A DNA stretch of 64,000 nt from positions 5,282,301 through 5,346,300 of the forward strand of contig CP099854.1 of assembly GCA_030062745.1 (NCBI GenBank). Direction: 5' to 3'. This document shows, in pieces, positions 10,531-23,842 of the stretch. The notes under the pieces are model-generated. The model did no database searches and was not told where the DNA came from. It was given only the letters and a program-made list of their open reading frames with translations. Made by a program: the position numbers and the translations under genes. This stretch comes from Capitulum mitella (lineage: Eukaryota; Arthropoda; Thecostraca; Pollicipedomorpha; Pollicipedidae). Within the stretch, counting starts at the first letter, position 1; every line of letters starts with the position of its first letter.

Positions 10531-13500
10531 TTAGTGGTTAAGATTGCCGTATATTGCCTGTAGTGTTATGCCTGTACCTGCCTGAAGGTGAACGCCGCAT
10601 TGGGGCGTGAAGGTTTCGGTCATTGGTTTTCTGCCTGGATGTGGGTTTCTGATGTCATGTTTGATAATGCCGTAATACCCTGTCGGTGTCGTGAGCCAAA
10701 TGGGTTGTCCTGATTACGGGATGTCACACAGCAGCGTTGACATGGCGTGTACGGGAATTCAGCCATGCTGCCTGTCCTCATCCCATTCACCAGCCTATCC
10801 TGAGGTCAGATTTTCTTCCGTGAGGCGATCCGCGCCGAAGAGCGTCGTCTCGACGGTCCGGTGGATGTTACCGGGCCGGTCGGTATGCCGGAGGGGCCTG
10901 CCAGGTTTGCTCATGCTGAAACACACAAGTCTGTTGGAATGCTGAGAGGCAGAAACAGTCGTCTTGTCCTTTTAATTGCCGCAAAACGCTGGCTAGTTCA
11001 AGCTGCGGTCTGTATTTTGCGCTTCTCGGCGTTCAAAGACGCCGCGGGTCACCTGCACCCGCGTCGCTCGTGGTCGTGCTGTGTCGGCAGCCGTGCAGTC
11101 GGCGTGCGTCCACTGCCGTGCTGGACCGTGATGGCTGCTCCCGTCTGTGGACGTGTCCAGCTCCGTCTGCGACGGTCGGCGTTCGAGGTAGCCCGGAGCG
11201 CGAGGGTGGCCGCGAATGACTGGTGACTCGCGTGGGGTGTCGCGCTCTCGCGGGTTGCCTTTTTTGTTAGCAATATCGGGTGTAGACAGTATTGCATGCA
11301 AGTGGATTTTCCGCTGCTCTTCATGTTGATGGTCGCTTCGTTTTTGCTGATATGCACGTGCGGAACTTTATACGCAGTTGGTGTGCACACGCACCCCCGA
11401 CATCCGAAGGTGCACTCCCAACAGTCTCCAGTGCAGCCCCAACATTGGCGCCAGACCGGCATAGTGAGTACTCCATGGAAAATTGGAACTTGTGACCATG
11501 AGACAAAATAAGAAAAACACAAAACAAACTAGAAAATTCAAAAGATGTGGTTTTGTTAACAGACCTGTTCTTGTCTGCCTGCAGCATGATAGAATTTGAC
11601 AACAAGAATTTGATAAATAGAATTCATTCCGGGCCAATTTTAATTCACAAAAAAGTAAAGTTTATGCAGCGGTAACATTAATATAATGATATCGAACCAT
11701 ATCAGTTCATTGATTTCTGCACAGACAGATCACTCAACACGAAGTATTTATATAGAAATGATGATTACGTGTTTATTCCAGTGTTTCTTATCCTTTCTTT
11801 GCATCCCCATACTCCTGAACTCCTGCCAACTCCCAACATAAGTTCAGACTCTCATCTCTCCTGCCTTATGTCTGTTGTCAAAATTCGACAAATTATGTAA
11901 TCCACATTTGATTAATATTCAAAGGCATTCAAGGCATTCAAAGGAATGACAGTTATTTTTATTTGAAAGCATTGCAATATTTTAAGTAATGATTATGGTG
12001 TTTTTGGTGTAGTAATTTATGTATTTCATACATCTGGGCACTAAGTCAAACACATCACTTCATGAACACATGTAGGTCAGTATTATTGACTTTGATTAAT
12101 TATACTGGTTCCAGAGCACTCAACACGGGGACTTTTATCCATGACTGCAAGTTTAGAAACGCACTGTCATATCATTCAGAAATTTCACTGAAGCTTGGGC
12201 ATCATTGCCTTCTTACCCAGGGCCCATACGGGGAATGTGCACCAAATGTAACATCTGCTGGCTAGTCCAAAGCTAAAAGAATTCATGGTAGTTTTATGTG
12301 CTTAAGAACATACATTTTACACTCTCCTTCAAAATGGTAACGTTTCGTGTATGCGTCTGTTCAAGCCTTCATAAGAAGACGCCATTGTTTGTGTTAATTA
12401 TGGATTGTTGGGTATTTTGCTATTTATTGCACCAAGGGTGCTGAAATTTTCCCTGTCTTGTAGTGGTGGGATTGGAGGCCTAGTGCTGGGCAAAGAATGA
12501 GTGAGGCCTCTCGCAACCACATGGGCATTTATCAGTAAAACTTTTCATCCCCTCCCTGAAGAAAACATTATGGGCATAGCAGCTCCCCCAGACTAATAAG
12601 GTAAAAACAAAGAACCTAAAAGGAAATCCGAACTTTCTGTAAATTTCACCCCCTAGATCGGTCATTTGAGACAACAACCTGAAAAGCTGCATCCAGGGTC
12701 GCAGGGACTCCGCAGTTGGGGGGGGGACGTTGTGGAGGGGTCAAAGAAGAATTTCGGGTCAATTCCCAGTCAACACCCATGTGGCCAATGTCCAGTTTCA
12801 GAAAAATGGAGGGAAGCTTCTTCCTTTCTGCTGCTGTCTGCGTTTCTCCCGCCCAGCTTTCCGCGCCCTTGGCTGTATCATTTGGAACAGTTGCTCAAAA
12901 CACGTTTAGTTTATTTAAACATGCTATTTTATTCGCCAGTGCATCAAGAATTGTGCTCTGGGCGCTCTGGAAAGGTGGCGGAGCCGTCTTTTCTTGAACA
13001 GCGTCCGCGAGGGGCGACGGCGAGCCCTTCGTAGCTTCGGCGCCCAGTAACATTTATTGCACTAGGGGTCCCGCGGGAACAAAACATATCCGTGTGCTGG
13101 TGGTCTCGCGCAGACCATTGAACCGACAGAAATAACTTCGTGAATTCCGCGGCGACATTTCGTCTGTTCCAAATCGTCACTGCCTGGGGTCTTCTTCATG
13201 GTTAAATCCGGCAGTTTCGCTCAAAATCATTTACGGAAAGCTGAATCAATACCAGCTCTCATGTCTCATGAGACGCAAACCACGATGTACGAAAAGGGGC
13301 AAGGTTTGGCGAGGCGATTTGTGCATCCAGACGGGCTGCAGGCAGGCAGGAAGCGTGCTTTGGCCATTTTGCACGGATCCTTTCCACAATAACACCCTCT
13401 GTTTAAGGACTTTCGCCCAAGAGGTGTCAGCAGAGAGCACGAGCAGCTGATGTGCTGCGTCCACAGCAAGCAAGCGAGAGAACAGAAAGAAATGCACAGA

Positions 13501-15100
13501 GCCGTCACCCGACGTAACATTTCAGCGAGCTACTGTGCTGTCAGCACCCAGCAGCTCCAGCCCGCCGAGCCTCACGTTCCGGCGCCGCGCCGCGGCGAGT
13601 GCGACGTCACTGCGCCACATACGGCGCGCCCGACCAGAGGCGCCACTACTCGGCGCCGCCCGCCAATTTCGCCGCCGCGTCTGTCGTGACGTCATCGCCG
13701 GTTGGGCGGCGGCGGCTGCGGCGGTGGCGGCCTGTAATCTGTCTGTCCAGGTTCGATTACCGTCCGAGGTGTTGATTGTGGGGCGTCGGACGGCGCGTGT
13801 GGCGCCCGCTGCCGCTCACGACAGGCGCGTCCAGCACAGGACAATGGCTGTCCAGTAGGTCTGGCGTTTAAACGTCCGTAAACTGTGCGGATGTCGTGAG
13901 TCTCCTGAGCCTTCCGAGTCGCCGTCACCGGCGGGCGACGGCGCTGGCGGGTTATGCTGGAAGGACAGCGGTGACGGGAACTTTGCTGGAGGGGCGGCGA
14001 TGCTGGCAGGCCATGCTGGAGGGAAAGCGGCAGTGGGAGGTTATGGACAGACGGTCGCTATCAGGGACACAGGTCAGGCCTTTGAGGCCGTACACTTCAC
14101 GTGCGGCGGTCGGGGCGGCGGTAAATTCCCGTCGTCGTCGGGTGTCTGTCTGACTGGGTGCGCGGTGTCGGGGCGGCAGGCCGCCCTGACCGCGGCAGCC
14201 GTTTTTGTCCAGCTCGATGCGGCGAAAAAAAACAATGAGCTGCCAGCACGCCACGCGCGGTGGTGAAAATTTTTCAGCAGAAAAGAGCTGGAATTGACAG
14301 CATCCAGCCAAACACGCCTGCTGGCTGCGTGAATTCTCAGCTCGGTGTGCGGTGTGCGTCACGCATTCGTGCCAGCACGAACTAGCCGTGCTTTGTGGGC
14401 AGCTGTTCTGCACAATGTTTTCCGTCTGCTACTTCTCTGCTGTGATTTCCGCGGCGTTGCTGCCCGACTGTGCCAAGGTGATGTTTCATATTGACATGGC
14501 GTGCATTTAAAGCGAATGTTCCACCTCAGCACATGTTTCAAACCGGGATAGCCGAATCGTAGGTCGTAGTCTTAGAATGCAGTGCTGTAACATACATCTT
14601 CAGACGTTTCCTTCTTTTGTTTTTCGGTGTGTCCTATTCAGCTGGAGGCCGTGGAGCGTTTGATTTCATTGGTGTGCGTACGCCTGTATTTTGTCTCATC
14701 GGCAATGACTAGGGAATGCAGTTTTTAACCTAGGCGTAGGAACGGAGGGTCCGTGGGTGCCATGGCACCTCCACTTCCCAAGAATACTGAACATTAACCT
14801 TATGGCGACGCATGAAAAAAACGACTTCAAACTTGGCCTTGGCACCCCTACTTTTATTATTTTTAATCACACACGCGACATTTGCTGAAGCTTCTAGACA
14901 TGAAACGTCCCGTTGTGTTCCTTTCTTGTGTTAGCTGTTGGAACGTCGTTTCTAATGGCTGGGATTTCACGATAGGTCCACATTCAGAGCCACCGATATG
15001 CCTTGTGTCTAGGAGCAACAGTTGAACGAACGACAGTTAAGCAGACCAGAGCAGAGCAGACGAATGTTGACACTTGACGTTAGGACCTCGGACTGTCCGT
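10531..15100. other. Spacer: AT-rich centre and a GC island
   Basis: 10.53-11.3 kb is GC-moderate with no recognised gene; 11.5-12.66 kb is AT-rich; 13.55-14.25 kb is a CpG-dense island with open frames on both strands (a compositional effect); 14.25-15.1 kb is unremarkable. No RNA gene or transposon was recognised. Confidence 0.5.
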
Positions 15101-15117
15101 AGCGTGCAGCGACAACC

Positions 15118-15182
15118 AAACTGGAAACTCAGAACTCAAAACTCAGAGCTCAGAAACTCAGAAACTCAGAAACTCAGAGCGA
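15118..15182. repeat. Short (GAAACTCAG)n-type tandem repeat
   Basis: About six imperfect copies of a 9-bp CTCAGAAA-type unit. Confidence 0.8.
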
Positions 15183-15630
15183 CGGAGTGGCAGAGCAGGG
15201 CAGGACGGTGTCGAGGGACCGGTAGTCCGGAGTCCGTAGTCCGTAGTTTTCTAGTAGGGGTCCGTAGTCCCCCACCCTCCGTCGACAGGGCGGAGAGTGC
15301 CGGCGAGGGACTCGGGGTCCGGGCCTTGTACGAGAAGTGGCGTGTCCTCGACGGAAAGTGACTCGTTAACTGGGGACAGCGCCAAATTGCAAAGCGCGAC
15401 GTAGCGTGACACAACAGCGTTACGGGAAGCGGAATGGGCAACGGAAAACGGAACGACACGATACAAATGGGCAAAATGAAGAAGCTCTGGACAATTAACT
15501 TCACAGACTTCTTCCAAAACAAGTACATACTGAAAACTTATCAGAAACGTTTTTGGGACAAAATAGGCATGTTTATTAAAAATTCATAAAGGTGGAAGAT
15601 TCTTTGTAACAACAGTATAGTCATGACACA

Positions 15631-16500
15631 TCAGGGCCATGTAAAAAGTTCGTTGCCTTCATTTCTCAAATGCACAGTTCTGCGGACATCACGTGTATTT
15701 CCCTTTAGCACATCAGTATAGTTCCCTTGCTTCCCAATCACAGCCTTCCACCTCAGCGGCAGGGACCTGATGCCACGTGCCAAGCTGTTTTTGTTAAGCA
15801 CTTTCACCATTTTAGACTCGGCCTCCATGTAGCGGCATCCGCTCATGGGCTCATTGAATTTGGGGAAGAGGGCGAGGCCCGGTGGACTCAGGTCTGGTGA
15901 ACAGGGTGGGTTGGGAAGCACCTCCCAGTCGCACTTCTCCAGGAGAGCCACGACAACGCCCGTCTTGTGTGGAATTGTCTTGTCATGGACGATCAGCGGC
16001 CGACGTCCCGGCAGCTTTGGCCGCTTCGTGCGGATCGCCACTCTCATATACTTACTCAAGTAGGACTTGTAGTACTTCCTGCCATCTGTCGGATTTGGTG
16101 ATCAGAGGCTGTGATGACCATCACCCTCAGGTTGGCAGGGGCGCGCCGCACCTTCTTCGGCCTTGGTGAGTTTGTAGCCCTCCAGTCTGCCGACTGGCGC
16201 TTCAGTTCATACCCGTATGACTTTATCCAGGTCTCGTCGGTTGCAACAATGCATTCCAAGAACGACTCACCCTCTCTCTGGAGCCGAGAAAGGAGTTCTT
16301 GGCAGATGTGCAGGCGCTGCGCCTTCTCCCCCTCACTCGGCGAGTGGGGTACCCATTTTGCGCACACCTTGGTTTTCTGCAGTTGCATGGTCGAGAGATT
16401 CCGAATGGACTTGCGCTGATTTTCACTTCAGAGGCATGCTCCTCACAGGTCCAGCGCCTGTCCTCCTTGAGGAGCTCCTGCACTCCTCGCCAGGCACGTG
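15631..16500 (-). pseudogene. Mariner-family (DD34D) transposase, inactivated
   Basis: Reading leftward: VQELLKEDRRWTCEEHASEV (helix-turn-helix region, from 16483), then a shifted frame KVCAKWVPHSP, FLECIVATDETW (first catalytic Asp), ELKRQSADWR and RPKKVRR, then another shift near 16090 to LIVHDKTIPHKTG (second Asp) and WEVLPNPPCSPDLSPPG then LALFPK. Mariner has TGDETW, HDNARPHTA and YSPDLAPSDYHLFPKL. The third Asp, 34 residues after the second, is Gly here (GGC, + strand 15877-15879), a single-base change from GAC. With two frameshifts and this loss it is dead. Remaining length, about 280 residues, is shorter than the usual 345. Terminal inverted repeats were not recognised. Confidence 0.88.
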
Positions 16501-18510
16501 ACCAGGATTTTCCTCGGGGGGGGAATGTCAGATTTCGGCATATGCCACCGGCATATGACGAAGCTTACGGAGAAAGTAGCAGTTTTATGCAGTTTACCTC
16601 ATACATAACGCACAGGAAAACATATAATGTTTGCTTTTGCAACATATATATATCGCTATTACGCCTTCCTGCAAAATCGCTGTAAATCTAGTGTAGATCG
16701 CTTGGTTCAGGAGAACCATAGCCCCCATGGCCTCCCCCCTTGCTGCGTCCCTGCTGCCCGCACCTGCAGCTCGTCCCGAGCCGTTGGTGGCCGGCTGGCA
16801 TGAGCACCAGCATGAATGACGGCTCTGGCGTTGCGACAATGGCGGCGCGCTCTTTGGCAGACGACGAAGACAGGAGGCCATCGTTCCCTCCTGCAGGGTG
16901 CAGTGAATATCCGCAGCTGATTTGTCCTGCGTGACCTTCACCTTTATTTAGGCTCGTTGCTCTTCGGCCGAGATCGTGGACATGGTGGCAAAATGCGCTC
17001 AAGAATCTCATAGCGATATCTCGGGAGCCATTCGAGATGTACTAATCAGACTCCCATAAAACAAGAAAAAGCACGTGCAAATGCACCATACAAATTTGGC
17101 TTTGTTACTTCAGTAAGAAAAAAGTATGATCAAAGACCACGAGCTTTTTACATGACCCTCGTACTTCCATGTGGTTGATATTTCCGGCTTAAGTTTTGTT
17201 AAGCAGGATATTCGGATCTTAGAAGAATGGTACACGGCCTTCGAAGTGCAAAGTCTAATGCTCCTTAATTGCAGTCGTTTGTCTGGCGGAAGCCCTCTTT
17301 TGATGTCGTTAATTCTGCTTTCATGTGCGCTTATGACTTCGAAACGCGGCAGGAATACGGGAAAACCGGCGGCAAAATGAAGGGCAACTGTCACGAAATG
17401 ACGGGATCGTTCGGGACAGTGCTACCGTTCATGAGCGGCCTCGGCAGCGTGCAGCAGACGGCGCCGCGCGCGGCCGGCATTCCGTTCCGTCACGTTCGCG
17501 ACGCGCCGCAAAGCCGGCTGAAAACGGGCGCGGCGGTAAGCCCGGCCGCTTTGATCGTGACGCGTGACGGCTCACGGCGGCTCAGCCGGCCCGGGCGACC
17601 GCCTCCGGTCCGGCCTCGCGCTGTGTGTGGCTGCGATTGGACTGGATGCCATTTACTCTCCTCAATAGACGCTCTTACTTTGTTTACATCTCTTGCTTAG
17701 ACAGCCCCTGTGACCAGCGCGACATGACCACAGTAGCCGAAGCGCTGTATAGAACGCAATCATCATCGAGTGTCCGCGGCGGCCCTGTTCGGACCCGGCT
17801 GGCGGTGCTCGCGGAGGCGGCGGCGGCCCAGGCGCAGTCAGGCGGCGGAGCGCTGGGTCCGGGCGGGCGCTGGGTCCGCGGCCGGTGGGGGCCGGTCTCG
17901 GCTCGTCCCTCTGCCGAGACCCGGCTGGAGACGAGCATACGACACTGTCTTCAGGATCGTGGCCCGTGCAGTCGTCTCGCAGCTTCACGCTCTGGTGGCA
18001 CGTGGCAAGAATTTTGCTAAGGAGGGGCCAGGACAAACTTAGCCTCCCTTTAAAACTGAAGATTCCTCAGATTTGGACCACTTTCATTCGAACTGTTTGA
18101 ATTTTTTACGTATTTACATTTTTGACACGTGAAGGCACGTTAAAATTTTAAGGCGCACTGGGAAGGCCTTGACCTCCTTGCCTGTATCCTCCGCTACGCC
18201 GCTGTCCGTTGATCCTGTACTGGCTCGACCTAGCGATGCACGTAGCTCACGATAGGTGGTCCAAATCATATAACGTTCTACTGCAGTGTTCCCATGTATG
18301 CCTCGTGCTCTCCGAGTAGGATAGCGACAAGGTGGGGATGTCTCACCCTCCTTGCGCGAATCGTGTGCCATTTCATCTGGAATTGGATTTCGCCGACCGC
18401 TTTGGTCGTTTTCAAGGCAAGTCTTCCGGTTTCATGGCTCCCGTGCCAGCGCTCCAGCCTTACGACTACCCTGTACCGTACCACTGCCGCCTCCCCTGCC
18501 TTCCCGCCGA
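16501..18510. other. Spacer with a GC island at 17.4-18.0 kb
   Basis: No gene recognised. The region to the right of the mariner remnant is mixed composition; 17.43-17.62 and 17.77-17.93 kb are CpG-dense. Confidence 0.45.
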
Positions 18511-18514
18511 CATC

Positions 18515-18835
18515 TCACCGCCAAACGGGGGCCGCCTCCCTGCTGCCGACCGACACGTCACCGCACGGAGTCCCACTTACCGCCCTCTGCCCATCGACAC
18601 GCCACTGCACGGAGCCCCGCCTCCCACTCTCTGCCGACCGACTCCCCACCGTACGGAGCCACCTCTCACTCTCTGCCGACCGACACCCCACCGCACGGAG
18701 CCCCACCTCCCACTCTCTGCCGACCGACACCCCACCGTACGGAGAGGCAGCCGCCACTTTCTGCTGACCGACACCCCACCGCACGGAACCCCACCTCCCA
18801 CTCTCTGCCGACCGACACCTCACTACACGGAGCGG
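18515..18835. repeat. Minisatellite of about 44 bp, roughly 7-8 diverged copies
   Basis: The unit is built on CTGCCGACCGACACCCCACC, then GCACGGAGCCCCACCTCCCA, then CTCT. Open frames on both strands here are by-products of the array. Confidence 0.85.
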
Positions 18836-20667
18836 CAGCCGTGTGGTGGTACGGCCGGCAGGCAGTAAGTACGGCAGGCAGTACGGCCGCCCCGCCGTAC
18901 CCGCCGGCTCTGACCTGCGGGGCTGCCGCTGTCGGGTCGGCTGTCGGCGGCGGCCTTTGCATGTCAGCCGCGGCCGCCGTCAAGTGCGCCGTCAGCCCGG
19001 CCGTCGGCCGCCGGTCAGGACCGGTCCGTTTGAGCGGCGGGCCCAGCACGCCGCCGCGTCACTCCGCTCCGCCGGCGTCCGGAGCACGGCAGAACCCGGC
19101 CGGAGCACGGCCGGAGCACGACCGTTGAATGTCCAGAGAACGGCCAGGGTAAGTCTGGAGAACGTCCCAAACTCGTCCGGAGAATGGCCGGAGTATGCCC
19201 GTAGAACGTCCAGAGAACGTGCAGAGCACGTCCGGAGCACGGTCCGAGGACGTCGGAAGCGTCGCGAGCGGAGGGTAGTTGCGACCGCGTAACGGGGGGG
19301 GGGGGAGCCGTGAACTAACCCTCGCGCCTGGTCCAGCCGAACATGACCGTCACTCTGCACCAGTACGATCAGGTGCGAGAAAGACAGAGAGAGACCCGTT
19401 GAGATTGACGCACGTGCTTCACGCTGGCTGGTAGTAGAGTTGTTTCCCTGTTCCGCTCTGACCAGCGGGGCACGGGACCGTGGATGTCACGTGACCACTG
19501 GCCGCGCGATTTCGGCGCGGTCCAGAGTCGGAGCCCGCGCCGGCTAATGACGGTCCGGCGACGGTAAAAAATGTCCTTGGCTGACCATTAGCCTGTTTGG
19601 TAACCGCCGGCAGCCAATGGCTTTGTTTGCAGAGCTGGTAACACACAGTGCACGTTTGCGTAAGGACCGGGGGCGGGACTGTGGGTTTACGAGGCAGAAA
19701 GAAAGCGGTCTAATGCCGAGAAGGCCACAGCCGGCCACCGTGCGTTTTACGAGGCTCAAAATCCTCCGGGCGCCCTGCTAAGCAAACCGGAACGAATGCT
19801 TGGCACGAACGTGCGGAATGAGGCGCGGTGGATGAGCCGTGACCTGTGTTGACCCGGCACCTTTTACAAACGGTGGACATGTAGTCCACGATATTTAGAG
19901 GGGAAATGATCGCAACGACAACAGTGCATTAACGCAAACGGTGACGTACTGCTGGCCCCACACCCTTCGCGAGCCGTCCAGCAGTAAGACCAGTCCACTT
20001 TGGGCCCACTAGTCCGGTAGACGGTCCAGTCCAGTCCGCGCTCACTAGTCGTGTAGAGAGTCCAGTTCAGTCTGCGCTGAGGGCAGGCGGCGGCGGTGGC
20101 CGGGCTGGGGGTGGCCGGCTGCCGCTGCTCGTCCTTCAGCTGCGGCGGCGGCGGCGGCGGCCGTCTGCCAGTTCGGTCCGGACCTGGGGACGAGGCGAGC
20201 CGCGGCCGCCGCTCGGCCGACGGCCGTCCTGCCGACTCGTCGCCCGAGGCGGCTGCTGAACGTGTAACGATCAACGGATACGGACCTCGAACGACCCCCC
20301 AGTCGACCGTCCACCAGCGGGCTGTCAGCGCCAGTTTACGGCACGCTCCGGCCGGCCGCGGCGTTCGGCTGTCGTCGGCGCGCCATCATTGACACCACCG
20401 CCAGCTGGCGTCAGCCGACCGGCCGGGTGTGGCACGCCGCGGAGCCGGCGGAGCGGCAGAAACCAGTCTGCCGGGGTCATGTCCCACCGCTAATGCACCC
20501 CGGGTCCTGCCAAGTGAGGGACACTGTTTGCGGTAGCCTCCTGATCGCAGCCGCAGCAGGACGGTACTGTCTCCTCAGAGGCTCTGGCGGCGGCGACCGC
20601 CGGCGGGCCGTCAACACACGGCTGTCTGCTGTCCGGTTTGGCGTGTTTACCGGGCCGGGCCGGCCGC
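18836..20667. other. GC-rich spacer
   Basis: 19.07-19.26 kb is a degenerate short repeat of GTCCGGAGAACG-like units; 19.29 kb has a G10 run; 20.08-20.5 kb is CpG-dense. No gene recognised. Confidence 0.45.
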
Positions 20668-20910
20668 CGCCAGCAGCCTCAGAGGGACCGCCAGCGGCCT
20701 CAGAGGCGCCGCCAGCGGCCTCAGAGGCACCGCCAGCGGCCTCAGAGGGACCGCCAGCGGGCTTAGAGGCACCGCCAGCGGCCTCAGAGGGACCGCCAGC
20801 GGCCTCAGAGGCGCCGACAGCGGCCTCAGAGGCGCCGACAGCGGCCTCAGAGGCACCGCCAGCGGTCTCAGAGGCACCGCTAGTGGCCTCAGAGGCGCGG
20901 CCGCCGTCGC
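20668..20910. repeat. 21-bp minisatellite, about 11-12 copies
   Basis: The unit CCGCCAGCGGCCTCAGAGGC(A) repeats every 21 bp with substitutions. The period is a multiple of three, so long frames on both strands stay open; I do not read it as protein. Confidence 0.9.
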
Positions 20911-20999
20911 GGCGTCAGTCCGGTCTGGCGGTTGCGTTCTCTGCCCGGGCGGCTGGGCGGTGTGCCGGACGCGTCTGCAGGGTCTGGACCCTTTCCGGA

Positions 21000-21620
21000 C
21001 CGGACGGCCACCCCGCGGTCCCCACGCAGCACCAGAGCGCGGCGGCCTATCTTCAGACGCGGCCGTATGGCCCCCGTCCTGGCCGGACCGGGCGGCCACC
21101 CCGCGGTCCCCGCGCAGCACCAGAGCGCGGCGGCCTATCTTCAGACGCGGACCGTGTGGCCCCCGTCCTGGCCGGACCGGACGGCCACCCCGCGGTCCCC
21201 ACGCAGCACCAGAGCGCGGCGGCCTATCTTCAGACGCGGACCGTGTGGCCCCCGTCCTGGCCGGACCGGACGGCCACCCCGCGGTCCCCACGCAGCACCA
21301 GAGCGCGGCGGCCTATCTTCAGACGCGGACCGTGTGGCCCCCGTCCTGGCCGGACCGGACGGCCACCCCGCGGTCCCCACGCAGCACCAGAGCGCGGCGG
21401 CCTATCTTCAGACGCGGACCGTGTGGCCCCCGTCCTGGCCGGACCGGACGGCCACCCCGCGGTCCCCACGCAGCACCAGAGCGCGGCGGCCTATCTTCAG
21501 ACGCGGACCGTGTGGCCCCCGTCCTGGCCGGACCGGACGGCCACCCCGCGGTCCCCACGCAGCACCAGAGCGCGGCGGCCTATCTTCAGACGCGGACCGT
21601 GTGGCCTCCGTCCTGGCCGC
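21000..21620. repeat. 89-bp minisatellite, seven copies, most nearly identical
   Basis: Units start CGGACGGCCACCCCGCGGTC at 21000, 21088, 21177, 21266, 21355, 21444 and 21533 (the first is 88 bp). Copies 3-6 appear identical; copies 1, 2 and 7 carry a few differences. Since 89 is not a multiple of three and all frames stay open, coding is unlikely. Confidence 0.95.
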
Positions 21621-21820
21621 GGCCGGACGAAGCAGACAGGAACCAGGAGGTGCCGCCGGCTGATGCAGCAACGACTCTTATAAGGACGCACAGTGTGGGG
21701 TCAGCTGGCTAAAGACGAATGAATTTGGCTACCAAGTAGTACTAAATGGCAAAATAGTGGAATTCGGACGCGGAGGAGGCGCCTGGCTTCTCTGCCTTTC
21801 ACTGGTTGCGCTTGTGATCA

Positions 21821-21940
21821 CACAGTGCCTGAACAGATGCTGGCGGTCCTCACAGCGCCTGAGGAGAGTCTGACGGTCCTCACAGCGTCAGAGCAGAACC
21901 TGGTGGTCCTCACAGCGCCTGAGCAGAGCCCAACCCTGAT
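21821..21940. repeat. 30-bp tandem repeat, four copies
   Basis: CACAGCGCCTGAGSAGAGYC-type units ending GGTCCT, repeated exactly every 30 bp with moderate divergence. Confidence 0.85.
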
Positions 21941-23842
21941 CAGGGATGAGTCTCGTGAATCCGCGAATCCACAGACGCAGGATTTCGTGGTACATGTTTC
22001 CTGGGTTTTTTTGGTTAACCCAGCAGGACCAGACCAGCTTGTTACCAAAATCATTTTCCAAAATCCCGAACTTGCGAACAGCAATCGGCAGCACGTAGAA
22101 ACAGATCACGCGGGAACTGAGCCATTGACAAAGGTTTGTACGTACAGGGTCGTTTTCTGTTTTTCAGGCGGACATGTGGCGAAAGACGCATCTAATTTTT
22201 GTAGGAATGATTTCAAATAGAACTTTTTTGCAGGAACAATATCTGGAGAAAGACATGCAGGTTCAGATAACTGCTGGAATCGAAAGACGAGAATGGCTGG
22301 GTGTACGGCTTTTCTTGCTTTGAGGACACTAAAAAACTAAAATCTCTTGAAAATTGTCTTGACGTGGAAGGGGCACGGTGTGGTATTTGGAAAAATACAC
22401 AGACATAAGCACGGGGCCTTACTTCAGTTTGCTTTGTTAAGGAACAAGTGGTGAATTATTGGGATAAATCACTCATGCAGTCAAAATCAGGCCGTTTTCC
22501 TTTATTTCCGCCTGTGAGCCTGTGAGCCTGTGAGCCTTCACGCGTAGATCAGGCAGATCTAACTGAACCGAAGCTGTGATGAATTTTCTCGTGAATAATG
22601 ATGGCTACGTGTTACTTTAATGCTTTTCGACCGGGTGTGTAGACCTGATACGTCACGTACCCCACGCTACCCCTTTTAATATCAATGCTCCGCCTCCAGA
22701 GCGCGCCACCGGCCGAGTCACGCGCTCTTTGTCCGGGACTCGGCAATCATGACGCACCGCGTCAGCTCGCCTTATCGAAATGGCATCCTTTGTGGCGTTA
22801 TCCGCATTAATTGGCCCAAAGTGCGGCGTCACCGGGGCATTATCAGCGCGTGCCCCTCTCGGCGGCTGCCATCACTTCAGAGGCGGCGCCGCGCGGCGGA
22901 CCTCCCGGCCGGTCGGCGGGGTGTCGGACCCACGCCGCGGGCGCCGGCCGCCGGAACAATGCAGGGCGGCCGACACCCCGCGGCCGGCGCCGCCTGGGTG
23001 GTCACCCCTGCAGGGGGAGACCGGCCGGCGCCCTCTCCGGGACGTGACCTCTCCGATCGGCGGACAGACAGGCAGACGGACAGACAGACAGATAGAGTGA
23101 GACAGAGAACGGACGGACAAGCCGACGAACAGTCAGACGGACATTCACGGAAGCATGTCGACAGGGGACGAATAGACAGTACACACGCGTGCAGTAATTC
23201 CACGCAATTACACTGGCATGTACAGACAGACGGACAGAGCGGACCGGCCCCACAGACGGGCCGACAGTCGGAGTGTGAGCCGACCTGACGGCTGGACATG
23301 CCGTCACGCCGCGCCGGCCCGACGCTGAGACGAAGCAGACGCCGGCAGGATGAGGTCACGCTGGCCGGCGGCCCGGTCGGCCGTGTGTATACGGGCCGGG
23401 TAATTAGTCTGTGTTGAACTATGGTGATATGTCGGAGGCTCCTGCACTACGCCCTGCAGCGGTGCAGCCCGCTGGAGAGCGAGTTTGGCCGGAGGACGCC
23501 GTGTGGGGCCGACATAGTGACGCCTGACCGCTGGGCGTTACCCGTGACGGCTGACGGCGGGACGTGGCTCGTGATGGTCCGACCGCAGTCGGCTACCCGC
23601 GACGAAGCCGAGCAGGCAAAATACCGCAAACACGTCTTATTTTGTGCATTTAGCCCAGATGGATTGCTTGGGTCCTGCTGAGAGTCGGAGCTTGTGCTTC
23701 TGAGAGGCTGTCGCGGGAACTCGGAACCCCGTGTCCTGTCGTGTAGCTGCAGGAATCGGTCGATTCTGTGTCGGAAGCTTAACGTGAAGTGAAACAACAC
23801 ACCTCGGCCATGACAGGGAGATCAGTCTTCCGGAGCTACCGA
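21941..23842. other. Spacer with GC island at 22.7-23.6 kb
   Basis: A CTGTGAGCC 9-bp triplicate lies at 22512-22537; 22.69-23.06 kb is CpG-dense; a (GACA/GACG)n run lies at about 23061-23110. No gene recognised. Confidence 0.45.

Noticed and set aside
13740-13765. B-box-like GGTTCGATTACC as a possible tRNA gene
   Set aside because: No A box or cloverleaf at the right distance, and the B box has a mismatch.
21000-21620. CRISPR-like regular repeats
   Set aside because: No unique spacers: the whole unit repeats. The genome is eukaryotic.
20427-21712. 418-codon + frame across the 21-bp and 89-bp arrays
   Set aside because: The 89-bp period shifts frame each unit, so the same peptide recurs in every phase; no coding constraint.
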